Source: Cheiracanthium punctorium (taxonomy: Eukaryota > Arthropoda > Arachnida > Araneae > Cheiracanthiidae). From it: a stretch of 64,000 bases of DNA. Shown piece by piece: positions 44,855 through 57,395 of this stretch. The notes below the pieces were generated by a model that made no database searches, was not told the DNA's origin, and saw only the letters and a list, made by a program, of their open reading frames with translations. Location of the stretch: NCBI GenBank assembly GCA_038373885.1, contig JAWZYV010019498.1, positions 434,001 to 498,000 of the forward strand. The letters run 5' to 3'. The number at the start of each line of letters is the position of its first letter. Positions within the stretch are counted from its first letter, which is position 1. The translations under genes were made by a program, and so were the position numbers.

Positions 44855-46501
44855 CCCAAGCCGCAGAATCCCGTTAAAATAACATAAAAATATCGAGCTT
44901 TACATTTATTTTATCGGAAAAAGTTCGTCTAATTAACGTTTCTCTGCAGAGCATTTTAAACGTTAAAATGCTTCGTCCAATTAACGTTTGTCCGAAGCGT
45001 ATTTTAAACATAAAGCTTGTTACGTCAAATTAAAGTATGCCACACGCTTAAATCTATTGATTAAAACTAACACTCCTTTATTGATTAAATTTCTTATCGG
45101 CTGATTTAAATCCTTTAATGCTAAAAATTTCAGAAAAATACTCCCTAAAGACAATAATTTGTAGTCTCCTCCATTCGCCTCAATGCTCCCAATTCGCTAG
45201 ATTCTATTTAACTCCATTTTCACTAAAATCGTGTCTATTTGAGAATTCTGTCTCTCCCGCACGAAAAGATGCCTGTACGATATCCTATTACTATCACGTG
45301 ACCAACGCTCTTCAACGGAAAACGGTACACAACGCGGGAGTCGTGGCTTGCGGCAGGCATCGAAGAACAAACATGTCGTTATTAAAAATATGAATTAAAA
45401 GAGTTTTTAAAAGAGGATACCGGATGTACTTAAGTCCTTTTGCTGTGGGTGATTACTTCTCGATGTATTCGCTGGTGATAATTTTATGTTACATCCGAAT
45501 ACCAAATGCATCTTTTTCATATTCAGAGATGTGAAATAAATTCAACCTAATCGTTGAGAGGATGCTTTCGGTAAAAATTTTGTTTTAATGGACATACTTT
45601 CTTACGATTGGATTATAAAAATCTCGTCGCTGTTGTACAAATGAAGTTATGATATCTTCAGTGAAGTGAGTAAGTACTATTTTTACCTTTTTCAAGTAAA
45701 TAAATTTGGTTGCTGCTTTAATTAAATCTCACAGCTGGTTTAACCATGATTGCATTTCTGTATTCTGACTGAACTGTGATTTCGTTTTATAACTAGAGGC
45801 TAAATGAAATTATATTCTATTTATTAAAAAAATATTTTTTTATAGTGTATTAAGATATATGTAATGTATTTGATTTGATTTAAAATTTATTTTCTCGTCC
45901 TTACAATCATAGATTACAGCTCTGGTAATATAAAATGAAGAAAACGAATAATTCAATATATTAATAAAAAACAGCAAATTTTCATAAAACACCCTTTTTC
46001 TAGCTTAAAGTAATAATCTTATTGAATACAGATATATTAATTAAAAAGGGACTGATTTTGTAAGAATGCTCATTCTATAGCTTAAATAATAACCATAATT
46101 GAGAACAGTTACATTAATCAAAAACGGACAGACACTCCTCTTTTTTGATTATTATTTAGCCTAAATGGAGCTGTTGTATAATGCTCAAAAATTGAGAATT
46201 TTTCGCTCCATTCATTTTTGTCGATTAATGGAGAAAATTTTACTCTCGGGAGAATGGCTGTTTGAAGTCAAAAATTGAGTAAAAATATACTCCGTTTGAT
46301 TATTAGTTTACTCAGTAGATTTAAGCGTGCATAAGCGCATTTTAAGCGTTTATTTTGCTTTAAATATGCGGATTTAAAACGCTGCCAATTTTCGATCTTA
46401 GTTGGGAAATCAACGTTTTTTAAACAGAAAAAAGACGCTTAGAATTGACGTATTATCTGGAGCGCCATAAATTAACGTTATTTTAACGATCGATGTTTGG
46501 G
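44855..46501. mobile_element. CCC/GGG element with TTAACGTT/AAGCGTTT arrays
   Basis: The left end is CCCAAGC and the right end is the inverse of CCCAAAC. Both continue after about 10 bp into cgttaaaataac. Subterminal regions are full of ttaacgttt, aaacgttaa and taagcgttt motifs in both orientations (44880-45020 and 46320-46500). Flanking dinucleotides are GT and TT, not a clean duplication. The interior includes a less AT-rich block at 45160-45370. No transposase is visible. Confidence 0.5.
45160..45370. other. GC-richer block inside the 44855 element
   Basis: This block has more CpG than its surroundings, including tatcacgtgaccaacgctc and acacaacgcgggagtcgtgg, and could be captured unique DNA or an old promoter. 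An open frame at 45118-45393 (91 codons) has no recognisable motif. Confidence 0.3.
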
Positions 46502-46949
46502 TTCTATATTTTTTTCGACAGAATTTAAAATCATCTAACACTTTAGTTAAGTGCAATTAGTTGATTGCAACGCATTGATAATATGCAATTGAATTTAATT
46601 TAGAATGTACGTCATTAATTTTTAGTATTCATTTTAATTAATGGCAAACTAAAATTTTATTTACTACATATAATTTTACATAATATTAATGAAAAGTTTT
46701 TTCATTGGTATTTATTTTTCCTTTAATAATAACGATTAGATGCATTAAGTTTCTTTTGTAATTAATATAGCGGATGACACAAGAAATATCATTATGGACT
46801 TGCTCAGCTGCGTTAATGCAAAAGCTCTTTGCAATTCACTTAAATTATTCATCACACAATGACGTTTCAACTGCAGGAAGAGATAATCTTTCCGGAAATT
46901 ACATCTTTGCACTCATCATTACATATTTAGGTTAATCTATTTTGCTACA

Positions 46950-47003
46950 ATGTGGGGAGCATTTTACGAAGATTGTGACAATAACTGTTGCGGTTTGTTT
47001 GAG
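46950..47003 (+). CDS. Possible short 5' exon, 18 codons
   Basis: ATG at 46950 starts MWGAFYEDCDNNCCGLFE, and the frame runs to a strong donor, gag/gtacgtg at 47003-47004. The stretch is less AT-rich than its flanks, and cysteines are clustered. No downstream exon could be matched and there is no supporting promoter motif, so this may be coincidence. I do not recognise the product. Confidence 0.2.
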
Positions 47004-47009
47004 GTACGT

Positions 47010-48405
47010 GTGATTAAATTTATAATATTAAAGTTCTCTTTTGTAACGATTTATTTACATTGCATTTTAGTCATAAATAATATGCATATCTTATTTATGC
47101 AGCAGAGATTTAAATATATAAAGCCGTTAATTAATTGGACTAAATATTACCAATATCGGGCAGTTGATTAAGCAATAAAAGGCCTGATTGTGATATTGTT
47201 GTCTATAAAATTAAAACTAGTTATTACGAAATCACTAAAAATCTAGATTAAAAATCTAGAAATCCAGTGATTATGAAAATGAACGCAAATTACAGTTTCT
47301 TTTAAATTTTAATTAATTAATTAATTAATTTTATTTGTGGTTATGTACACAGGAATATGTATTTTAGGTTTACGAATCCGGATTTATGGGGTCTTATAAA
47401 GATTGTAAAACAATATATACCCATTTTAGACATTAGTAGTTCTACATTTTATGATCAAAATAATGATAGTAGCAAAATTATTCGTTTTCTATAAGGATAC
47501 ACTATAACGCACGGCACAAGAGATAACAGCAAATTTTCCCCCATTGATTCTTTAGATTTCATTAAATTTTAAATCAAATAATATTTTTTAATAAAGCTTG
47601 TCAATATTCGCATAATAACTCTTTGATATAGTTTTCTTGCAAAATGAAGCAAAATATATATTTTATAAAATGAATTGAAATTTAATAAAACTTCAACAAC
47701 TTAGTATTTTAAAATTTGATTTCAAATTAAAATATATTCCAAAATTCTTGTTAAAAATTTCAAAAGTTTATCTCATTTTCATTTAATATTAATTTTATAG
47801 GTAGTGATACCATACAACTACGGAAAGTTTCATGAAGATGTGACACAATGAAATTTTGTTATCTTACGGACAATTATCGATTAAAATTGCATTTTGATAA
47901 AACGCAAATCAAAACTTCGTTTTAAACATAAACTTTAAAAATTTTATTTAAAAAATGGCTTAATTTATTGGATGTATCTTCTCTTTTCCATAACAGCTTA
48001 TTTTTCAAGCTTGCATTTTGTTCACTAACCAACACATACATACAAATTCATTTCATTGACCAGACGTTTTCCAAAAGACTTTTTTTTTTCGAAAAACAGT
48101 GTATCAACCACATATTTAGCATAAAAATACCGAAATAGATAATTTTATCATAAAAATGTTTATTTCAGAATTAAGTGATATTTTAAAAAATTAAATATTT
48201 ATTATTTTAAAATTCAGAATATTACATTTTATTTTTATCAACCCTTTACAGACTGCATTGAGATCCAGGCATATTTTAAATTAGTTTTTTGCATATTTTG
48301 TCTTCTAATGCGTTAGTTAAAGGATATTAATAATTTAAATGGAGAAGAAACTTTTCAAGACAATTTTCAGTGTGAGTCATTTCAGCGTGAGTCATTTCTG
48401 ACTAT
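47010..48405. other. AT-rich DNA, no gene
   Basis: A short (TTAA)n run lies at about 47310. Nothing else is supported. Confidence 0.5.
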
Positions 48406-48439
48406 AATTTACATTGGTTTCAATAACTGAATATACTGA

Positions 48440-48608
48440 TGGGTAGTTATGTAGTACACTGATGTGTCTATACTGATGGGGGTATATGATGTGGTATATA
48501 TGATGGGTGTATATATGAGGTGTGATGGGTGTATATATGAGGTGTGATGGGTGTATATATGATGGGGTATGTGGTATGATGGGAGTATATATGAGGTAGT
48601 ATACTGAT
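48440..48608. repeat. 22-bp minisatellite
   Basis: Units of gatgggtgtatatatgaggt plus two bases repeat head to tail with small variants, and diverged units flank the core. The array interrupts a copy of dispersed repeat A: gagttaaatacatacacacc just after it matches 28122. Confidence 0.9.
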
Positions 48609-49200
48609 GAGAGTTAAATACATACACACCTACAACAAAAGTCGCCAAGCTTAGTTGCTTTTGTTGTATTATACTAAATATTTATATTTGAGTATAAACT
48701 CAATTTTTTAGAGGAGACACGAGAGGAGACCCATTTCCCAGAGGGGGGGGGGCAAAGACTACTTCAACATTTGATTAATGTTGGAAAGAGCAAGGGAAAA
48801 CACTGCATACAAAAATCCAGGGGGGGGGCATTGCCCCCTTGCCCTATGCTGCTGGCGGCCATGCACGTGACCAATACCTAACTATATGGTAGGACAGTAT
48901 TTTGCTCCAAACGAATGAATGTCTCTAAAACTGCCATTGACCGAAACGTGTTGAAATGTTTTTGAGTGTTTCTGTAGAACTAAAAGTGAAGACACTATTT
49001 TCGGTGAACAGATTTCTTTTGTAACCCTTAACAACATACATCCCTTCTGAGTCGTTTGAAATAGCCTAATATCGCTTCACGCTTTTATAGGTAGTCACGT
49101 AAATTTATAGGTAGTTAAATTCGTTTTTTTTGGCAAAATCTGGCTACCAAAATTTTTCGCGATCGCATTACTTCCTTATTCTTCGTACAAGGAAGACATT
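48609..49200. repeat. Dispersed repeat A copy
   Basis: It contains aaagtcgccaagctt, ttggcaaaatctggctacca, gcgatcgcattacttcctt and acaaggaag in the family order, and ends at 49195. Two G-rich stretches with agggggggggc are inserted at about 48740-48840. Confidence 0.6.
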
Positions 49201-49298
49201 GATGCCTAAATTTCCACACTTTTTTTTGTGGTATTCCGTCGTATTTATTTTTTTATGGAATTCAGAGTACATAATTGTTCTTATCTATTGAAGTGAGC

Positions 49299-49833
49299 AG
49301 CGCCGGCGCAAGGTTATCCGGCGCCAGCCTGCAAAAAAAGCTAAAATCGCCCCCCCCCCTCCTCCGTTTTTTTTTTTTTTTTTTTTTTTTTTTTTGTTAC
49401 AGGAGATATAAGCTTTGAAGAAAGCATTGTTTAAAAAAAATAATAAACTGATTTATCGGGAAAAATTAATTTTTCTGCATTTCATATTTACAAACTTTTC
49501 TATGATTTCTCTCTTGTCTATCTCTTGACAGATTTCATTTTCAATAGCAATCAAAGCTAGATTTATTAGTCTTTTCTGAGATGTACTTGACCGTAAATTC
49601 GTCTTGATCAATTTTAATTTTGAGAATGATCTTTCGTTACTAGCAACACTAACAGGAATGCTGAGTACTATTCTCAATATGATATTTAAGTTCGGGAAGC
49701 ACAATTTATTTGACACAATTAAGTTCATAATATCGAATGGGTCATTCGTACCGGATGTAAAAATGTCTCTGTAAGCTAATACTAGCTGGAACCCGTCGAA
49801 TTCGACGGTCACTTTATTGACTGTAATATTCAA
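49299..49833 (-). pseudogene. hAT transposase, C-terminal dimerisation region
   Basis: The minus-strand frame 49833-49453 ends with the hAT C-terminal signature: LRIVLSIPVSVASNERSFSK, then LKLIKTNLRSSTSQKRLINL and an acidic stretch followed by a Lys/Arg-rich end, as in ZMYM/Tip100-like hAT transposases. This region mediates transposase dimerisation. The catalytic N-terminal two thirds are missing. The likely element end is at 49310 (cagcgccggcgcaagg). A poly(C) then poly(T) junction lies at 49350-49395. Confidence 0.88.
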
Positions 49834-50479
49834 AAATAAATGGAAACGATCAAGAATGTCACCAAGGTCTTGAAAATAACTAACAGAAAAAAATCAAAGA
49901 GCGACGCGGACGGAACATGACTTGTGACAGAAAGTAAACAACAGGTTTCACGCCAGTTCTGTACAATACGCCAGCTGTACAATAACGATGAAATGATTGA
50001 AATCTTTAAAATTTGTTTTTAATTATCTTTATTAAGTAAAAAAAAAGAAGAGTAGATATTAAATGACGAATGAGCAAATACAGTTACAAATTCTAATTGA
50101 GCATTTCGTTGAAGACGATATTTTGGGTAAAGTCATCGACCACGAAACGTCCAGGTGAATTCTCTTAAATAATCTTGACTGCCACAGCATTCTTTGATCT
50201 AACCATTGAAAGAGTGACATAAAACATTCCATGAGAAAATACGGGAGCAGAAAGATAAACGCCAAAAGTATCAAGCGAAAATAGTGAAAAATTTCGGAAT
50301 TCTGCAAGAGACAAAAAAGTCTAATCCGCCAAATGGCGATCGCGCGCTCCCTGCTTTATTTGCCTTTTCTCAAGCTACCCTGGATGGTAAAGATCCAGTA
50401 TCAGACAGAAAACTGAAAAATTAAAGAATAAAAGATAAATCGCTAACTAAAGATGGAGTTTATAACTGCCGTCAATGTC

Positions 50480-51325
50480 GTTAACAAACCACAATGTATT
50501 TGTATGGAGAAAAGTTTGAAAAAAATCTGAAACACACAATCTTACAATCTTCGCCAAGCATATTCCAACTATACTTCACAATTTTAAATACTGTTCGGAA
50601 TGAGCATCATAATCCATGAGTGTGCTATATTTGTCTTTCTCGTTGCATAAAACAGATCTTTGGAATTAATATCTATATTAAATTTGCCTACTAAAGCTAT
50701 TTTACAACCATCGCCAGGCATGGTTCGGTTTTTAAGTTTTTTTGCCGCAAACGTGGCGATCAATTATCAAAAATCGCAAACCTTGTCAGACTTATTCTCC
50801 CCTCCCCCCTTTCCGCGTTATGTGGTAAACACATTTAAAAAGATTTCCACCGTGACAGTTCATCTCTACAAAACCTGTCTACAAATCCTATCGACAGAAT
50901 CGAGTAGACAAAGTCTGTGCGTGAACGAAATAGCACCCTAGTGCTAAAAAGTGATAAAGCGCTAAAATAAAGAAGGCTTTTTATGACAGCAAAATGCATT
51001 TAATAAACCACAATGTTATTTCTATGGCGAAAAATTGCACATTTGAAGTTCCGCTACGGAGCTTACGCATATCAATCGTTTACGTAAGATCGTTTTTTAG
51101 AACAACACATTTATTATCACTACACACTGTTGCCACACAACATTTACAAACGGATGCAATTTTTAACAAATATTTTTCCAAATAAATCAAACCTTGCGGG
51201 GCTTACGCATAAAAATATCGTCTGCCAACAATGGGGTTAATAAACCACAATGTTAATTCTATGACGAAAATAAAAGTATCGTCTGCGTTAATAAACCACA
51301 ATGTTATTTCTATGGCTAAAATTTG
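50480..51325. repeat. Degenerate repeat C, four motif copies
   Basis: The phrase aaaccacaatgttatttcta or a close variant occurs at about 50486, 51005, 51243 and 51294, each followed by tgg-gaaaa. A second phrase (acaatcttcgccaagcat; acaaccatcgccaggcat) occurs at 50546 and 50705. It is an imperfect, partly tandem family of unknown class. Confidence 0.6.
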
Positions 51326-51843
51326 CATCTTTGTCGTTCCGCCACGCCTAAACCGTTCGGCTTTTTCTGATTTTCTCTTTTGACGGCACATCTAGGGGCC
51401 AAGACCTTTCTTCAGACACCTCAACCGAGATTTTACATCCAGCCGTTTTCTCGATTCGGTTGTCGAAAGAAAAACATGTTTCAAAATAATATATAGATTT
51501 CGTCAAAAAGTTCGTCTGCGTTAATATCTTTACTATCACCAGATTGTAACAATTTTCCTAAATTACTGCATTTATTTCAATCTGCATCATCCAATATTCC
51601 ACTAAACTACGCAGTGATTTTCATTGCTCAAATCTTCATGTGCCAACTGTATCTAAAAAAGACATTTGTCCTAAAAGTTTCGTCCCTAAAGACCTGTTTC
51701 GTTTAAAATTGTTCTATTGCTTTTTAATTAGCATATGTTAAATTCGCGAGCACGGTGAATTATTATAGAGTTTCTACTAACCCAGACTTCTGATATCCGA
51801 CGTGCTAGCGGCTTTTATGTGCTCGGGTAATTGAGGTTTTATT

Positions 51844-51845
<2 letters not shown>

Positions 51846-51892
<47 letters not shown>
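51846..51892. repeat. (AC)n(TA)n microsatellite
   Basis: About 35 bp of AC repeats run into about 13 bp of TA repeats. Confidence 0.95.
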
Positions 51893-52054
51893 ACTAGAAT
51901 ATTGTATCTTTGAGTGGATGCTACATTGATTTGTAAGTTTACTATATACAGGGTGTATCTAAACTCTTGGGCAAAACTTTAAGGGGTGATAGGGCACATA
52001 CTAAGGAATCAGAATCACATAGCAATGTGGGGTCGGCAACATTGCCTTCGTATA

Positions 52055-53576
52055 CCCAGACAGCACATAAGCTTAAATCAAGCTTGATATTTCTTTGAAT
52101 TTGACGCATTAATACAAGCTTGACAGTTCAACTCATTCTAAGCTGGCAGTAAGCTTGCAGGAGTCAAGTTGAATTGTCAAGCTTAAATACAGCTTGATTT
52201 AAGCTTGACAATTGCTACTCGCTTGATTTTTCCTTTTTAAAGGAGCGTTGATGGCGCCATCTGTGAAAGAGAATGGACATTAATTGTCTAGCGTACTCAA
52301 ATTTGCTGAAAGTTCGTAAAAGATGTGTATTTTATTACCAGTGCTATATTACCGGCAAGGCAAACGGGGCAACTGCCCAGGGCCTACAGATTTTAGGGCC
52401 CAAAGATCTTACATCTTACACTTTTGTAGTTTTAAAATAAAATTACAAAGGATAAAAAAATTCAGAAGTTAAATAATTTTTTTAATTATAAAGTATGAAC
52501 AATGAAAATAATTCAAATTTACATTTGTATAAATTAATTTAAACTTATTTTTAGTTCTTCGAAATGCTCTATATCGATATAGCGTACCAATATGTAGGAA
52601 AATAACTAACCACATTTGTAAAGAGAATTTTTAGCGTTAAAAAATAGCAAAATTTTTCAATTATTTGTTATTATAAGAAATATTTACAAAAATGACTAAA
52701 GTGTTTGTATTCCATACATGTTATGTTAGCAACTGTGATATAGCATTTCGAAGTAACGTTTAACTATCTGTTTCTTTGATTTCAGATTACTTAACACAAA
52801 ATTTGTGTTAAGTAAGTAAACCCATTCTATATTTCCAAATATGGAAATTCTTCAAAATAAAATACAATTATACTACGAAATTGATTTCAAAATCTGTCGT
52901 TTGTCTCGATTTTGGCCAGCGGCAGTATTGCTCATGAGTGTTGCGAAAGTTTTAAAACATGTGCTGCTCTTAAGTTTATATTATGTTTATTTCCCTATTA
53001 GTAGAGTCTCTAAATCACACATAACATTATTTTAATTTTGATGCATCCCATGGAAAAAACAAAAACAAAAACAAAAAAAAAAAAAAAAAAATAACATATC
53101 GCCCACTTATCAATCTGGCAGAAAACCGCTTAATAATTCACTTCAAACTTTAGTCATAGCTCCATCGAAGCTTGGTAGCTGAATGGATAACGCGCTCGGC
53201 TACGAACGGAAAGGTCCCACGGGTTCTATTCTAGCCACGGACACTCGATGGAAACAGATTATAATAACTTAAAATTTCAGCATAGAGGGGGAAAATGTGC
53301 GGAAAAATAAAGTATGTGGGGCGCGTTCACCAGCGGGCGCCCCGTGTATTTAGAAAATTTTTTTTTGGAAAAATTTTTAAGCTTGAAATTAAGCTTGAAA
53401 TGTCAAGCTTGATATGTCAAGCTTAATGCAAGCTTGAAATGTCAAGCTTAATGCAAGCTGGGCAAGTGTAAACTAGAACACTTGATTCAAGCTTGCATCA
53501 AGCTTACACGATTGGAATTTTCAAGCTTAATGACTTGATAAATCAAGCTTGCTGCAAGTTTGCTGTGCTGTCTGGG
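52055..53576. mobile_element. AAGCTT-array composite transposon, copy 2, both ends intact
   Basis: The termini are CCCAGACAGCAC and its exact inverse GTGCTGTCTGGG. TA flanks at 52053-52054 and 53577-53578. Six AAGCTT hexamers lie in the left 180 bp and ten in the right 200 bp, mostly as tcaagctt in both orientations. The interior keeps the left end of the hAT passenger (its right end lost in a 390-bp deletion relative to copy 1) and the tRNA-like module at 53168. No transposase. It is nested in a long-TIR MITE, so it is younger than that insertion. Confidence 0.85.
53168..53240 (+). ncRNA. tRNA-like Pol III module in AAGCTT element, copy 2
   Basis: An A-box-like tagctgaatggataacg and B-box-like gggttctattctagcc are retained, with cgctcggctac between. 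It differs from copy 1 at several stem positions, and the acceptor stem does not pair. The downstream ggggcg...cgcccc hairpin is also conserved. Confidence 0.6.
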
Positions 53577-54810
53577 TAGCTGTTAATAATGACTTTGGAA
53601 AAAAGTGCCGAAAAAACAGTGCGCTTTCCGACCATTGTTTCGCCAGAAACTAATGTATTTTTCTCCGAAAACAGAAGACTAAAATGGATAGTTTAAAAAG
53701 TTTATTTTATTTCATGGATGAAATTTTCGGAGACGAGCCTATTGTTTATGAAACTTGGTTAAGAAATTAGACGGACACTTCAATGCTTTTCCAAAAGTGA
53801 TTATTACCGGGTAAGTTCAAACTGCGCTTTGCACCCCAGATTGCTATGTGATAACAATTCCTGATTGTGTGCCCTATCACTCCTTAAAGTTTTGCCCAAG
53901 AGTTTAGATTCACACTCTATATATAACTGCACCTATTCATGCATCTTGTTTTAAAAAATAAAAATATAGTCACTATTTTTAAAAAATAAAGTGTTCAGAA
54001 AGAAGAAAACGTTCATTCCGTGTTAAAAATCTAATTATTTTTTCTAAAGAACACCTATTTCAAAAATGCTTCTTACCTTACGGGAACATAGGCAGAATAG
54101 AATCTAAAATAAATCCTCCAAAAACAGAATGTGGCTTTCTAATTAACATGTAGGTTTTTGCATAAAACAGATTTTAATAACACCATACCAAACGATCTGA
54201 TTCTTCCACACGTACAACCAACGAGGTAAAATAATAGAATAAGGGAAAACAAAAATTGACGTCTACTAGAGAGTCAGTCTTGAAAGTTTGCGCGCCAAGT
54301 TTCGTTTTCCACAGGAACGGAAATGGCTTGCTGATGCTGTAGTTTTGTAGTATGTTCTTCATATGTCGCTCCTTTTCCCAGTGATATTTGATGGACTTAC
54401 TTTGAACGTTACTTACCACACCTCATTATCGGTGCTAGGAAGGCACGTATCTAAAGAACATTTCGGAGCGGGGTCCAAGAAATTTCGGGGGAGGAGGGAG
54501 GGGGGGGGGTTCCAAGCGGTAAAAAAGGCAGAATTTATCACAGAAGACTGTATCATTATCATTTTAGTAACAAAACTCAAAATTAAATACGTCCTTGGTG
54601 CTAGGGGGAATTTTCGGGTGGGGGGTGGGGCATAGCATCAGGCGCCATTCTAAACTCAAAAACTGAGAAAAGGTTGATCTTTGTAAAACGGGGCGCCTTT
54701 TTTTTACATTTGCAGCAGGGGGGGGGTACCCTATGGTCGCCCCTGCTTTTACATATAGTAATATATGTTTCTAAAAGTTCTTACTTCCCTTTTACACATA
54801 TAGTAATATA

Positions 54811-54893
54811 CAAAACCATACCCAGAGGGTTGGTCCTATGGATCCGGACCCTGCCCCTCCCCGAAATTATCACATTATATATATATATCCTAT

Positions 54894-54924
<31 letters not shown>

Positions 54925-55034
54925 TTATTTTTATATAAAAGGATGATATTCAATCAAACAGACCTATCCCCTCTACCCACTCCCCTTACAAAATGTCGGA
55001 CCCCCTCCAAAATTATTTTCTGGGTACGACCCTG
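54811..55034. mobile_element. hAT MITE, 224 bp, carrying a compound microsatellite
   Basis: The ends are CAAAACCATACCCAGA and the inverse of CAGGGTCGTACCCAGA. The exact 8-bp duplication gtaatata lies at 54803-54810 and 55035-55042. Inside lie (TA)n, (TG)n and (AG)n runs at about 54875-54924. Confidence 0.82.
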
Positions 55035-55044
55035 GTAATATATG

Positions 55045-57016
55045 TTCCTGACCCCCCCCCCACACACACACACACTTGGCTATTGGCTACGGCCATGCAG
55101 CAACACATTTTATCAGACAAATAAACAAATTATATATACACTGTAATCATTATTAATATAAAACATATCTTCCTAAAAGCTGTCCATTTTTTAAAATTTT
55201 TAAAATTTGCCCGCCCACAAAGAAGGCCTTGCAGGCCCGCTTCCGCCGGCTCTGGAAGTGAGAACTCCATTTTAAACACCTTTTTTTGACGCAGAAGATA
55301 AATTTTCAATAAATAAATTACAAGTCTTGTAGTTCACATATTCAGTTTTGAATGCACAAAACCGTTTTTTGAAAGCCTATGATAGCTTTTGGCGCGATGG
55401 TATGGTAAGTATTGACACGAAGGTGTCCCCCACATCGGAAAACTTTTTACACAGCCAAATACGTAAAAAAAAAATATGGAATAAAATGCTCTATTTTAGA
55501 AACTGAAAATCTACCCTTTACCTGATTTTAACTTCAGAAAATTGCTCTAATAAAATAGTTCGGCGGAAAAGCTCCTCGAAATTATCCATATTATCCGTCT
55601 GCAGCAAGCCTTGAATTAAGAATTAATTCAACAACTTAAGTGGTAGCAGTGTTACATTGATAGCTATGATAATAAAAATAAACTATGATGTTGTTTAAGT
55701 GGACAAATATTAAATATACTGAGTGTAGCTAGCGCGCTTTGTAAATACCTCCACAATGGGATTTAGCTTTTAGTTTTACAAGATTCTGACATGCTATGTG
55801 TTGTATTATTTTATCGATTGAAAAAGTAAAATTCAACAGATTATTTTGACGTGAATGCGTCCTTAAATTTGCTTCCATAGTGGGAGGCAATTCAGAAAAC
55901 TGATGATAACAAAACCGGGGGATACAGTTTGATATTGCTGCTACATATCTATCATCTACATACGAGTACAAATTTTACACCACTCGATAGCTAAAGGATC
56001 AAAGAATTCGTTACATTGAGTGTGGACTGTGACACACCGCTTGCGGGGTGGATGGCTGTCATTCTCGAGTGTTCGTTTCGCTGCGTTCGTTTAAAATAAA
56101 TTTTGACTGGGAGAAGCTAGAACGTTCGTTTGCGTTTCAATCGTGAAGATCTATGGATTGCGCATATAAGACATAATGTGAAATAGTTATACAGAGTATA
56201 TGTAGTGTTAAAGTAAAAAATAAATAATGCATGATTCGTACTTTTCGTATCACAGACCTATAAAGGTATAACATAGTAATTATTTGCTTACTTGATTTTT
56301 TTTCCTGAAACCGATAAAACTCAAAGAAAATAATACTCGTTACGTACACGCATTCACTTAAAACACACGGCAGTGTCCACGACACAGCCATATCCCATTT
56401 TTAAATGAATTTGAATGGCAAGGTAGATTGGAAGAAGATATATGAAGAAAGAAAAGAAACTGATCGGTTGTAATGGGTCCGTAGAAAGAAACTGCTTTTT
56501 TTTTCTTTGAAATCGATGAAGTGACAGGTGGCCCCGGAAGAATCGATTTTTTGGCTTGCTCCTTGGCTCGGGAGAGATATACGTAGTCTTTCCTCTACCA
56601 CTTGATAAATTGATTTTCCTGTCTGAAATCGACTAAAAGAAAAGGTCGAAAATGGGTTCACTGAATACTGTAACGGATCTTCTATGTTTTGGATTAGATC
56701 TCAAGTTGCATCATGCTAAATGCTATTTTTAACGAAGAGTAACGCATTCAATTCAATTCATGTGACTTTTAGAATTAAACATGCATCGACTCCTTAGAAT
56801 TAAACATGCATTCGTCTTTCTAGTGAAGCATGTTAAACCGGAAACAATTTGTAATAAACATAATCTGATAGTAAAATGCTCTAAAAAATGCTAAATAAAT
56901 ACGGTTACTCATGTTTGCGTTTAAATATCATTTTAATTAAAACTATTTAAATAAATACCATTTTAACTAAAAAAAATCAACGAATTTTGTTAATTTATCA
57001 ATTAACCCTTAAATCA
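55045..57016. other. AT-rich DNA, no supported gene
   Basis: No gene. A less AT-rich segment at 56030-56130 has repeated gttcgttt phrases. Two frames at 56137-56391 and 56401-56661 share only short low-complexity similarity and have no motif. Confidence 0.45.
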
Positions 57017-57115
57017 GTGCCGGATTAACAATATAGCAAATGTAGCAAATGCTACCGGCCCCGCGCTTTTGGGGGCCCGGCGCCTTTACCTTGAAAGTTT
57101 TCGTCTTTCAAGGTA
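57017..57115. mobile_element. hAT-like left end, partner not found
   Basis: The sequence cagtgccggattaacaatat begins a G/C-rich subterminal region (ggccccgcgcttttgggggc) typical of hAT elements with ggggccc ends. No right terminus with an 8-bp duplication was identified. Confidence 0.5.
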
Positions 57116-57129
57116 AAGTGGACTCAAGA

Positions 57130-57390
57130 TCTAGCTTTTTTGACACTTTCCAACAAGGTAGAAAAGTGTTTAAGATTTCGGTTTGTCTGTCTGTTCGTCC
57201 TTGATATAACTCGCGTCAATATGCATCGATTTCTACGAAATTTATATATGTAATTCTTATCTGCAGTACCATGTACCCTATTGTATAGGATCTATGTAGC
57301 ATTTATAGATTTTTTCTACAGGAGCACTGAAAATAGTCCCAATACATTGCGCTCTATGGGACGTTATTCTTTAAAGCGTATCATCCTACT
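57130..57390. repeat. Dispersed repeat D copy
   Basis: Phrases tttgtctgtctgttcgtcc, aactcgcgtcaatatgc, agtaccatgtaccctatt, ctacaggagcactgaaaata and tatcatcctac recur, diverged, at 58690-58925, 59600-59900 and 60090-60215. No coding frame. The class is unknown. Confidence 0.6.
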
Positions 57391-57395
57391 AACTA

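Larger units (their letters stand above)
51949..53919. mobile_element. Long-TIR Tc1/mariner-like MITE, host of AAGCTT copy 2
   Basis: About 88 bp at the left end (cagggtgtatctaaactctt onward, to acatagcaatgtgggg) is an inverted copy of the right end. TA flanks are at 51947-51948 and 53920-53921. Without the nested 1522-bp insertion it is about 450 bp. No reading frame of its own. Confidence 0.85.
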
